64,000 bases of DNA, taken from NCBI GenBank assembly GCA_004009845.1, contig RMBW01000003.1:434001-498000 (forward strand). Reading direction: 5' to 3'. Source of the DNA: Davidsoniella eucalypti. Its lineage: Eukaryota; Ascomycota; Sordariomycetes; Microascales; Ceratocystidaceae. Positions 12,397-23,087 of the stretch are shown piece after piece. Positions within the stretch are counted from its first letter, which is position 1; each line of letters opens with the position of its first letter. The position numbers and the translations under genes are program-made. Under the pieces are notes generated by a model, which saw nothing but the letters and a program-made list of their open reading frames with translations, did no database searches and was not told the DNA's origin.

Positions 12397-13797
12397 ATGT
12401 CTGCCGCCGACTCCAAGCCCACAGGCCTTGCCCTGTACTCCCGCTTCGCCCTGGCTGGCGCTGTCTGCTGCTCCATCACCCACGGTGCTCTGACTCCCGT
12501 CGATGTGTAAGACTCTTATCTCGAACCAAAAGTGAAACCCCCCAAAGATATCGCCAGATCTCAACTTGTCCGGCGCCTGCCGAACGTGCATCAACTACAG
12601 GATATACCGCTAGCCCGAGACGGACTAGCCATGTGTACTACTAGGGTTCTTGATATAGTCTTTGTTGAATCGCTTGTTACCTGGCTTTGACGCTGCGTCA
12701 TCGTCTAATCTTGGGTATCAAAATAATCTGGAGTATTGAATGGAACCCTGGTTGGGATGACGGATGTCTGGTTAAACACTAGCTATCTTATCAAGCGCCT
12801 TATCATACTATACACTTTTCGTGGAACAATGGCTTTACCAAAGCATATATCGATATCACAACTAACACATATCTCCTTCATATAGCGTCAAGACTCGCAT
12901 CCAGCTGGACCCCGTCACCTACAACAAGGGCCTGGTTGGTGGTTTCCGCCAGGTCGTCGCCAAGGATGGTGCCGCTGCTCTTCTGACCGGTGCCGGCCCT
13001 ACCTTCGCCGGCTACTTCCTGCAGGGCGCCTTCAAGTTCGGTGGCTACGAGCTGTTCAAAAAGTCGTGGATCGACTACCTCGGTATCGACGCCGCCCGCG
13101 AGAACCGTGCCGCTATCTACATTGCTTCGGCTGCCTCTGCTGAGTTCTTCGCTGACATTGCTCTGGTATGTCTTTTCACATGTCTTATCATTGGCTCAGC
13201 TAACACGTATTTGAATAGTGCCCTCTTGAGGCCACCCGTATCCGTCTGGTCTCTGAGCCTACCTACGCTTCCGGTCTGATCAGCGGTTTCTCCAAGATGC
13301 TGAAGAACGAGGGTGTCGGTGCCTTCTACGCCGGTTTCGGACCCATTCTGCTGAAGCAGGTCCCTTACACCGTCGCCAAGTTTGTTGTCTACGAGAAGGT
13401 TTCCGAGGCTGTCTTCCGCCAGTTCCCCAAGAAGGACTTGTCCGACGGATCGCAGACCCTGGTTAACCTGGGCTCTGGTCTGGTTGCCGGTAAGTTTCAT
13501 GACTCCCAAGATGGTGAGCATAAGAATATCTGCTAACTCTCAAATTTAGGTTTCGCCGCTGCCATCATCTCCCAGCCCGCTGACACTATGCTGTCCAAGA
13601 TCAACAAGACCAAGGGTCTGCCCGGTGAGGGCACCACCACCCGTCTGATCAAGATCGGCAAGGAGCTCGGCCTTAAGGGTTCCTTCACCGGTATCGGTGC
13701 CCGTCTGTTCATGGTCGGTACCCTGACCGCCTTCCAGTTCGCCATCTACGGTGATGTCAAGAAGGCTCTCGGTGCCACTGGAAGTGTTGAGATCTAA
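12397..13797 (+). CDS. MIR1: mitochondrial phosphate carrier
   Basis: Inner mitochondrial membrane carrier that imports phosphate with protons for ATP synthesis. Exons 12397-12506, 12886-13165, 13219-13489 and 13550-13797 give 302 residues, close to yeast Mir1 (311). Three mitochondrial-carrier repeats are visible, each with its signature: TPVDVVKTRIQ, CPLEATRIRLV and QPADTMLSKIN. The second and third have the divergent residues typical of phosphate carriers. The first intron is 379 nt, far longer than the other two (53 and 60 nt), and splits the first signature. Codon use is strongly biased to C-ending codons, which fits high expression. Pic2-type copper/phosphate carriers are a possible alternative, but sequence and length favour Mir1. 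Confidence 0.95.
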
Positions 13798-15368
13798 GCA
13801 GCTTCTATTTTATATGGATGGTGCTTTAGTAGGGGGTGTGGAGCGGTTGTTTAATACTAGGATATCCCCAGGTAGACAAAAACATGTACAATATCGGTTC
13901 TCTAAAATACCAATTGACTTGGAAATATTATATAATATCTTTTATTTTGGGCTTGTGCATTCATGTGATATGAATCCAGTACGAGTAAGGCCTTTGAGAT
14001 GAAACATGGCGAAAGGGAGGCCCGGCGACATCAGAAACGTGAGATGAGATGCCCTCGAACTGACTGGTACTGAAGCACGCCTTTGTAATTACTTCGGAAT
14101 GAGACAGTGTCGATCTCCCAATAGCTCGATATACTCGTGCCACGCCCAACAATATTTATTATTGATGGTGGAGCACTAAGATCAAGGTGGTAGCAAGTTT
14201 TACTTTTCATCAACAACTTCCTAACCTCCATCCTTATTTTTCGCGATAACATCAACAAATTATTTTCTTTGGAAGAAAAAACACGTGTTTTACGCGCTGC
14301 GGCCATTAAGGATGCAGTAGAGTGCAGGCGTCTAATGCTACAAAGCTATTGGTAATTGGTAATCGGCATATGATGTGTGAACTTCTGGAAATCGTGGCCG
14401 ATTCTGGCTGTCTGGAGAGAAAGGTGGGACAGTGTTGCGTACAGTAGTTGCAGCTATTACAGGTTACAGTAATAGCTGTTGTAAATATAATTGGGCAGGG
14501 GTTCTGTGATATTAGTACCAGCCAATTTGGGCAGTTGCTCTGTGATAATGAATGGCCTGATAATCTGGCCCTGGTTTTGCCGTAGCAACAGAAGTAAACA
14601 ACCCAACGGTACAAGATATTAGGAAAGAACCTTGAAATCCACTGCGCATTGCGGCAGTATTTTGTTGGTGGTGACCGCCTTTTTATGCAACACAACAACA
14701 GAATAACACTTGACGAGTCACTTTTTAGGGCTTCAGTCGCCTCTTCGATTTCATGATATGCCGATACTTTACTTTATTCATCGCGAGTTAGGCTGTCCCG
14801 TTTAATCGCATGCATCTTTTCACTATTTTATACACGTTCTGCATGTATACCCTGGTTTAAAAAAATCCATCATCAATTTCTTCTTATTACTGCTACAGGC
14901 AACCCATCGCAACGACTATTTTCCTTGCTTTTTGATCATTGCTAGAGATCGTCATCAAGCCGCCTTGTGTGACAGCTCTCCTTTTCCATTATAGTTGCGG
15001 CCGGGTTTTCATTGGCTTTATCAAGCGTGGTAAGCAGTAGCCTCTATTCATACATACTTGGGTAATTTTTCGTCTTCTACAACTTTTCATCCCTTCGTAA
15101 ATACTGACGGTTCTACCATTGACAAGGTTTTAAAGTGTCGCAAACCATACTTGCATTCCTGTGTTCCGCCGCCAAAACTGCATTCCAGCTGCATCATCCC
15201 ACGTCGCTGTCTCGTCATATCGCCCTAAGTTAGTGTTCTCCTGCGTTTCCTGCTGCGGTTAAGTAAATACTCGACCCAGAAGCTATTCTGCACTGGAACA
15301 GCTTCACCGCCCGACTCTGATATATAAAGAGACACCACCACCCCGGTGTCTGCTCCCTCGTGTTCTAG
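13798..15368. other. intergenic region upstream of the 876-residue protein
   Basis: 1.57 kb with no recognisable gene. A minus-strand open frame of 130 codons at 14306-14698 lacks any motif I recognise. TTAGGG or CCCTAA boxes occur near 14726 and 15220. The last 500 bases are the likely promoter and leader of the downstream gene. Confidence 0.45.
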
Positions 15369-17999
15369 ATGCCGCCAATTCGCAAGAAGTCTAAGAAGGA
15401 CAAGAGTTTTGTGATTCATCGCGACGAATCTTGTCTAAGCTCCAACGCTAGCCACCAAGAAGCTGAAGCTGCTGCTGTTATCGCTGCCGCTACTGCGCGG
15501 AAAGCTACTGAGACAATAGCCGAAGAATCAGATATACAGCACGACGAGTCTGTGGCCGAAGCATCGCAAGCCGCTGAACAATCACAGAGCCTGTATTCTG
15601 ATCCCGACGAGCCACACTACGGCGAACTCGAAGAGATTGCCGAAGAAACCGAGCCAGAAACAACACACATGGAAGAGAGTCAGCAACATAACCAAACTAC
15701 CAACGGAACTCAATATAACTACGAAGAAGAGAGCCATATGGGAGAAAGTCAAGCTTCCGACAGCCAACTCAGGGCTGAGCACCAGGAGGCGACTGAGTAT
15801 GTCGAAGACAGTCGTACTGATCCTTCTATCGTATCTGAAGTTGCCGGTGATGCTACAAGCATGTATGAAGAAGAGGCTAGTGCTGTGGACCAGTCCCTAG
15901 TAGAAAGTGTCAACCATTCCCTTATGGACCATTCTATCGATGAATCGTATAACGCCGAGATCGAGCAATCCCAGTACGAAGCTACAGACGCTAGTATCCA
16001 AGACGACATCTCAACCCCGCGTCGCCGTGAGGACAGCGCCTCTCCTCAGGAAGAGGAGGACGATGTCTTCAGCGAGCGCAGTATGCGCAGTTCTGTTGGC
16101 TCTTATGATAGCGGCATGGCGCGCAAGGCAGTAGTTGAGGAAGCTGCTAGTGTAGATGCCTCAGTCGATTATAGCCATGGGGATGCTACGTCACATGGTG
16201 CGCGATCAGCACGTGTGTCAGAATTCGCGTCTGAATCTGACCGGTCATATTCTATTGATACTAGTCGGAGAACCCCTCGCGGAAATTACAGCTCGCACAT
16301 TTCCAACACTAGTTCATCACGACTGAGCAAACGCAGTGGAACGAAAACTGCTGTTACAAGATTGGGAAGTCCATCGATGCCCGTACAGTACTCACCAAAG
16401 GGTAGAACGCCTATGCGCTTTCGGCCACAGCCTGAAGAGGCACCACTGGTGTTACTTCATGTGACTATGCTGCCTCCTCAGTGGTCATGGGCACGTGTTC
16501 TAGAGGAAGGGGCTGCATATGCTGCTGATGGCCATGCTGTGCTTTCCGAGCCCATGAAAAACTTGCGCGACGCCTGGACCCTACTCCAAGATCGTATAGG
16601 AGAGACTGTTTTGGAGCGTGGCGTGCTTTTGCCTCATCCCCAGAATGACTTCGAGGTGCTCGAAGAGAGAGTGCTTGAAGCTATGGAACTCCCTCTTCAT
16701 AGACGTGCTCGTATTTTAGAATGTGGACATTATATTGGACCTGCCAACCTGATGACGGCACTTGACGATGAAGAAACTGAAGATGATGACAGCTACATAT
16801 CATATGAAGCGCAGCGCCAAAGAATTACCTCTACTCATCATTGGTGTGCCACATGCAGACATGAGATCAAGGTCGAGTCTTCTAACCCTGGCAAAATCTT
16901 CCGAGTCAAAGTCTTCGCTAGTAATGGATTGATGCGCGCCGGAGCCTGGGATGCCTGCTGGCGCGAGATGGAACGCGTGGACGTTGAGATTGAGCCTATT
17001 GTCGATAGCAGTCTCCATGTTGAATTAGCGGAGTTGGCTATCGAACAGCAGCGCCGCGCTGATGAGGCAGCCGCAAAGTTGCTTCATGAGAAGGAAGCCG
17101 AGGCAGCATCTAGAGGGATTGTGGCTAAGATCAACGTCCAGACTAGACGCCTCAACGAGGAGCGCGAGCGCATCCATATGGAGATGGACCGTCAGCACGA
17201 GGAAGCACGACGTGCGCCACCTGCTGCTATCGAAGGCCCGCCATCAAACTCTACACGAAGCTCTACACAGTATTCCCCAGAACCTTCATACCGCGAATCC
17301 ACCAATGGTCATCAAGCATACGATGCCACCTCACAGTCTATGCCTTCCGTCTCCCAGCATCAACAACATCGACCAATACCCGACACCTTCCCCGAGCTTC
17401 TCGTTGAGGCCCTACGTGTGTTTATCCGTGACCGCAAGAATGTGGTTATAACCGTTCTCAGTTTCTTAGCTGTTGCACTTGCTGTGCGTGGTGGCCAGCA
17501 ACAAAAGTATCTGCAGTCGATGCATCACGACCACTTCCCAGGTCGTAACCAGCACTACTCCACCACTGGATATGCCGATGATACCATACAGCAGGTACAA
17601 TACCAAGGCCAACAGGCTCAAATGCAGTACCAGACTGTGCCACAAGCTCAGTATCAGCAACAGCAAGTCCAGCAGCCGCAGCCACCAGTATATCAAAGTG
17701 TTGTTGCACAAAGTCAATATACCGAAACTACCACGGCAACTACTGCTCCCTCTTGGACAGAATCGATAGCTGCAATTGTCCAGACTCAGGCTGTCATCGA
17801 AGAAGAGGATGCCACCGCTACATTAGATCTAGAAAGCACAGTTTCTCTAGAAGTTATTCTTGATGAAATAGAAGATGTGGCTGTTGAGGATACTTCTACT
17901 TCTACCATTTTAGAAGATTATGCTCTAGAGACTGTCTCTTCTGATACTGTAGAGGAGGTCGAAGATATACAGACCGAGGGTGAACATGAGGAACTCTAA
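15369..17999 (+). CDS. conserved fungal protein of the 'pathway-specific nitrogen regulator' family, with one membrane segment
   Basis: Single-exon gene for 876 residues. Residues 1-350 are acidic, Ser/Glu-rich and probably disordered. A conserved domain follows (about 355-550), starting VLLHVTMLPPQWSW. It holds LPHPQNDFEVLEERV, ILECGHYIGPAN, HWCATCRHEI and a VFASNGLMRAGAWDACW motif. A charged coiled coil covers about 551-615. A single hydrophobic segment (about 690-707, VVITVLSFLAVALAV) comes next, and then a 168-residue tail, Gln-rich at first and strongly acidic at the end. Homologues in filamentous fungi are often called pathway-specific nitrogen regulator, but no DNA-binding domain is visible and the membrane segment argues against a classical transcription factor. 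The CGH and CATC residues could bind zinc. The real function is unknown to me. Confidence 0.85.
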   Translation: MPPIRKKSKKDKSFVIHRDESCLSSNASHQEAEAAAVIAAATARKATETIAEESDIQHDESVAEASQAAEQSQSLYSDPDEPHYGELEEIAEETEPETTHMEESQQHNQTTNGTQYNYEEESHMGESQASDSQLRAEHQEATEYVEDSRTDPSIVSEVAGDATSMYEEEASAVDQSLVESVNHSLMDHSIDESYNAEIEQSQYEATDASIQDDISTPRRREDSASPQEEEDDVFSERSMRSSVGSYDSGMARKAVVEEAASVDASVDYSHGDATSHGARSARVSEFASESDRSYSIDTSRRTPRGNYSSHISNTSSSRLSKRSGTKTAVTRLGSPSMPVQYSPKGRTPMRFRPQPEEAPLVLLHVTMLPPQWSWARVLEEGAAYAADGHAVLSEPMKNLRDAWTLLQDRIGETVLERGVLLPHPQNDFEVLEERVLEAMELPLHRRARILECGHYIGPANLMTALDDEETEDDDSYISYEAQRQRITSTHHWCATCRHEIKVESSNPGKIFRVKVFASNGLMRAGAWDACWREMERVDVEIEPIVDSSLHVELAELAIEQQRRADEAAAKLLHEKEAEAASRGIVAKINVQTRRLNEERERIHMEMDRQHEEARRAPPAAIEGPPSNSTRSSTQYSPEPSYRESTNGHQAYDATSQSMPSVSQHQQHRPIPDTFPELLVEALRVFIRDRKNVVITVLSFLAVALAVRGGQQQKYLQSMHHDHFPGRNQHYSTTGYADDTIQQVQYQGQQAQMQYQTVPQAQYQQQQVQQPQPPVYQSVVAQSQYTETTTATTAPSWTESIAAIVQTQAVIEEEDATATLDLESTVSLEVILDEIEDVAVEDTSTSTILEDYALETVSSDTVEEVEDIQTEGEHEEL

Positions 18000-18638
18000 A
18001 CTCTGACATATTCTCTACGATAAACATCTGATCTGATATCTCGTTGTTTCGTTTTTGTTTCATAATATTTTTTCATCTTTCAAATACCTTTCCGGCCATG
18101 TTCCATAGCGATATCTGGAATTTTTTTTATTTGAGCCTTTACAACTCGGCCAAGGACCTGACTTTATTGTACATATTAATCGACTCGTATGTCGGCTAAT
18201 AGTAGGAGTTGTTAGTTTATGGCAAGATGCCATTTTGCAATGAGGAATGCTTCGATGTTATGTATCTAGATAGGCCATATGTGGCAATGTTAATATCACA
18301 GTGCATTACTGCCATCATCATTTAGTGACCAATTTTTTTTTTAATTTAGAATCGTATATTCATATCGTACTCCGTAGATTTCAATAGAGAGTACTGTGGT
18401 AGCAATAGCCCTACATGCTATTCTTCGTCATGTAGATTGCCAGATTTCCCTCCCGCTAGCAACATGAAAAAAAAAATTGAATAATTTCCGTAGTCAGTCT
18501 TTCAAGTTGCATCTATAGATTTTTCCAAACCGAAACAAAAAAAACACCAAACTTCCTTTTTGGATTTCTCATCTATCTTCATTAAATCTTTACTCTTTTA
18601 CATCCTTTTTCGCCCTGATCTTGAATTTCACACAAACT
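18000..18638. other. convergent 3' intergenic region
   Basis: 640 AT-rich bases between the ends of two convergent genes. They contain several poly-A and poly-T runs (around 18120, 18330, 18465 and 18535) consistent with 3' untranslated regions. No gene is visible. Confidence 0.6.
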
Positions 18639-19902
18639 TTACACATTTAGGCCCTTCATGGAGTGACGAGCCTGCTGTATGCAAAGCATATCCATGATGA
18701 CGAGGGCAGCCATACCCTCAACAATGGGGATAGCGCGGGGCACGACACAGGGGTCGTGACGGCCCTTGGCAGCCAGAACGCCCTCGACGGTACCGTCATA
18801 AGTAGCAGTGGTCTGGTCGATGCTAATGGTAGCAGCGGGCTTGAAGCCAGCACGAAAGAATATGGGGGTGCCGTTGGAGATACCACCCTGGATACCACCA
18901 GAGTGGTTAGTCTTGGTAGTCAGAGCCGGGCGGGAGATGGCATTGGCGCCAGTCGGAGCAGGAGCCGGGTTTTCGTCCTTGACAAACAGATCGTTATGGT
19001 CCGAGCCAACCATGCGGGTACCAGCAAAGCCAGAGCCGATCTCAAAGGCCTTGCAAGCAGGGATGCTCAGCATAGCGTGGCCCAGCATAGCCTCCAGCTT
19101 ATCAAAGGCAGGCTCACCTAGACCCGTCGGCACGTTGCGGATTACGCAAGTCACGGTACCGCCGGTAGAGTTGTGGCAATCACGCAGCTCGCCAATGTAG
19201 TCTTCCATCTTGCGCGAACGCTCGTCGTCGGGGCAGCGAACGGGCAGGAACTCGTCGACATTGGAGCGCGTGACGGTGTTGACGAGGTTGATGAACTTGG
19301 GGTTGGCGGAGCGGCTAGGGAACTCGGCGGTCTCCTCGATCAGCTCGACGGGGCCGACGGAGGAGGTGAAGGCGACGATCTCGATACCGTAGGCCTCCTT
19401 GAGGAACTTCTCGGCCACGGCACCGGCAGCTACGCGGGCAATGGTCTCACGAGCGCTACTACGGCCACCGCCGGACGAAGCCTTGATGCCGTACTTTTCC
19501 TGGTAGGTGAAGTCGGCGTGCGAAGGGCGAGGGAACTTGTCCATGGTCTGGTTGCCGTAGTCCTTGGGACGCTGGTCCTCGTTGTTGACGGTCAGGGCAA
19601 TCGGGGTGCCTAGAGTGCGGCCGAACTCGCAGCCCGATAGGATGGTCACACGGTCCTTTTCGTTGCGTGGAGTGGTGATGGAACTCTGGCCGGGCCGGCG
19701 GCGGGTTAGCTGAGGCTGGATATCGGCCTCGGTCAGGGCCATGCCCGGCGGCGGGTTGTCGATGATGCAGCCCACAGCCTTGCCGTGCGACTCACCGAAG
19801 CTATATAGACGGAAGAGCAGATTAGAAAATGGGAGACAATTATTCGAGGAAAGGCAAATGTACGTACGTGGTAACCTTGAAAACGGAGCCAAAAGTAGAC
19901 AT
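18639..19902 (-). CDS. ARO2: chorismate synthase
   Basis: Catalyses the last shikimate-pathway step, converting 5-enolpyruvylshikimate 3-phosphate to chorismate with reduced FMN. Exons 19902-19868 and 19800-18639 with a 67-nt intron encode 398 residues, near the fungal norm. The join restores MSTFGSVFKVTT followed by FGESHGKAVG, the first chorismate synthase signature. The RRPGQSS segment, the GGGRSSARETIARVAAGAVAEK signature region and the GGIQGGISNG motif are all present, with the conserved arginines and histidines of the active site. Fungal enzymes are bifunctional, also reducing their own FMN. The gene is convergent with the gene at 15369 and is divergent from, but more than 3 kb away from, the permease at 23088. 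Confidence 0.97.
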
Positions 19903-22900
19903 GACGACAAGAATATCTATATCTTGTTCGAAAAAATAATAGAATAAAGATGCAACGGCTGATGGTTGGAGGTAATTTGGGTTGAGAGAAAAGTTGCACT
20001 AAAAAAGATATGGCAAAAAGAAAGTATGTATCAGAAAAAAAATTGCTACTAGACCCAATGACGATGAAAGAGGCAACTATTAGTCTTTCTCCAGACTATA
20101 TACAAGATGGCCCCACTTCGCGAAGCCAAGGTAAAACTTTGTCGCAACTAAGGAAAGGGCAAAGAACGCAAGGAAAAATGATTAAACACTGAAAATGTAC
20201 CGCGAGAGCATTTAGCTACGATCTTTACATTATATGCTCTAAAACAGCCTCATTCACCTACATTAAAATTGGGGGTAGCTATTCAGACAGCAAATTAAAA
20301 GATAATTAGTATTATTCTTCATGCAGACTCACTGGCGATAGATTCAGAGTTGAGAAAATATATTCCAATGAAAAGCACTGATCAAAGTTCCTTCCTAGCC
20401 CATAGTGTAAAGGTAAAAGGGTTTGTCATAGCCAGCATCGATATTTACTTAGTAGTCAGTGCAGCTAGGAGTCATGAACAATGAAAAAGCTGAGTCCAAG
20501 ATCAAGAAGTAGCAAAAAGTAAGCGGTTATTATATCCAATGTCTTCAATATATCTATTAGTTAGTTCTTGATCCCTTCTAAGTCGAGGTTGAAGTCCAAT
20601 ATCTTGATATCAAGCACTAGGCAAAAACTCGGAGTAACTAGATGGCATAGTGTAGTTACAAATAGAGTGCAGGTGGATACTGTAGTAGGGGTTGAGATCC
20701 TTACTACCTCAAGAAAAACCCCAACAGGCTCTGAGTCTTTACTAACATATCCTTTTTATGGCTTGGATGACTTTAGACTTGTTTATTTCAAAAAGAAAGA
20801 AGAGTTGTCATTGACTCACCCCAATAGGCAGAACCAGGATATATAACTATTACAAATCGGCTAAAGATTTCAATGTTGTAATAAAGTAGCTGTAGAAATC
20901 TAGACTCATCTTGGGAAGACCCCACAAAAACAGCAAATCAAGACCAACGATGACTGAGCCAATGAATACAATGAAAAACAAGGTACTGACCAATCACAAG
21001 ACGGTCTTATCTGCCCCACGAAAGATCAAGTGAGAATCTATGGCACTACTACGTTCAGATTGTACAGCTCTTCCCAGACAGAAGATCTAGTAGAAAGTTT
21101 TCTTTCCTGCAAAACAATTTGCAATAGATGTTGCTCATTAAAGAGATGACAGTCATAGAAATTACTTATACAAGGCATACTAAAGCATGGGAATATGGAG
21201 ATACGAAATAATATAGTATCCCAGATAATTTCTAAAAGTCGCTATGGTCTTCTAGTGTTATTAGTAGGGCGAATTGTAGGAAGAATATTCTTCCGTGCCA
21301 AGTAACAGCTATACAATATTGTCCAGAAAACCTGCTCTCCTTAATACTACATCAAAAAAATTATTGAGTCAGGTTGAGGATTCATTAGGGTTACCAGCAG
21401 GTTTATCCGCCGGTTTGTTAGTTTTCTGATTTGATGGGTACGAAGATAAACATGAGCAACACAAGAACACGGCGACACGAATAACTTAGTTTGCCTGCCG
21501 AGCATCTTAAATTGGAAGACCGGGTGGCAGTGTCATCGAAATACGACACAGCATATGATGAACACAAGTCCTTCCGTGAAGACAACAGCGATGTTCCGCA
21601 AACCGACCAAGACACGTAGAATGCCGTAACCGCCTACATCTAATCGGGATAACGATATTCGGTGGGCATACGTGGACAAGATAACTCCTTGGGACAAGAC
21701 TACAGAATATTCTGCAAGCCGCTTATGAATCGGACCACCGGCGTCTATTGTCTGGTAATATTTGGAAATATTGCAGCGTCTTGAAGATGCGGAACAATCA
21801 CAGACACGCCGTAGCAGAAACCGCTTTTCTTCATGTTTAGTTTGCTCTGTTTTCTCAATACAAAGGTTTGGCCCATGTGGCCTCTCTCATTTGACGAGTT
21901 AGGAAAGCTAAAAGAAAATATAGCAATCAGGGTCTCGGGCCGCTTCTTACTAACCGATCGGTAACATATAACAATCCGATATTTCCCTGTTTGGGCTGTA
22001 GGGCCGGCGCATGCAGTGATAAAAAGGAGAGAAAATGGAAAGGAACTGGCCAAGTCGGATTTTGGAATATCGAAAACCGTCAGCATGTTACGGAACAGTC
22101 AATGGTTGTAAACTGGGAATACTTTGGGGAATTTCGGGACTTTGGGTATATACATAATCACATACAGAAAGACGTAAAACGACAAATAGATAGAAACATA
22201 TCTTTAATACAAATGGCGCTAAAACTATGTCTATACTCTATCTTATACTCCTCATGGAACAGCCGCTTCCTTCCCTTGCCGCGTACAGCGCAACGTAAAG
22301 GAGGCCAACAAAGAAGAGAAAGAAGATTAAAAAACCTTGCAGTCATGATCATAGAGCAGAAAAGCAAACAAGTCGATCCTGATACGACATGCTTTGCTGA
22401 TAGTACAATATTGTGACGACAAGTTTCCCAAGACTCGGAGCTTCTCTGTTCAACGTAGTGACATGCCACTATATTATATCATGTATTATTGTTGACCCTT
22501 TATCGAAGTAATGATGCCCAGAGCGTTGGCTAATGGCTAATAGATGGATTGAACTATTTGTAGGTAGGGTTCCAGTCGACCGAGAAGCCATAAGATATGT
22601 AATAGTAGGCTTGGCGAGATGGATATGGCTTAATATATATATATATGTATCTTGCAACTACTTACGGACTGAGCTTTTTGCTACCTCTGATCTTTTCTCT
22701 TTCTCTCTCTGGCTCTATGTCACGACTTCATAGTCTTTTTCTGTCTTTGTATTATTCAAAGCCAACTTCTAGCTTTAACTTTTGTGAGATGCTACTAGCG
22801 GTCACAGTTGGGGTTTTCTTTACCGTTTATATTTGTATTACCTACAACTAGTTCAAAATCGAGACAAAGGACTAACAGCATAGGGGCCTGGCAAGCTTAT

Positions 22901-23087
22901 GACGACAAGCCAACTTGCCACGTGTCGGTGAAAGGATTAAACGAGTGAATAGACCACATCCTTCTTAGTATCAACGATCGATCCCTTCTTAGGAGAGATA
23001 TATACATGCTGTATATTAGCTAAGGTTAGATTAATCACAACGAAACACACGGAACAGTGGCCACTCTCGGTGGCCACCATTTGATAC
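19903..23087. other. long AT-rich intergenic region
   Basis: 3.2 kb between divergent genes. The longest open frames are 141 codons or fewer, overlap on both strands and match nothing I recognise. The part at roughly 20200-21350 has the uneven look of decayed sequence, with short open runs broken by stops, and could be an old mobile-element remnant, but no domain or terminal repeat can be pointed to. A TTAGGGTTA box lies at 21385-21393. A short AT dinucleotide run lies near 22636. A CACGTG box occurs near 22920 in the permease promoter. Confidence 0.4.
23057..23077 (+). promoter_or_regulatory. doubled 8-bp palindrome just before the permease start
   Basis: The palindrome GTGGCCAC occurs twice, at 23057-23064 and 23070-23077, separated by TCTCG. 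The second copy ends 10 bases before the ATG at 23088. The pair could be two protein-binding sites or, in mRNA, an 8-bp hairpin with a 5-base loop in the leader. The sequence is plain; any role is inference. Confidence 0.5.

Noticed and set aside
19173..19613. 146-codon frame opposite chorismate synthase
   Set aside because: It lies antisense to a highly conserved enzyme exon; Gly/Leu/Val-rich shadow.
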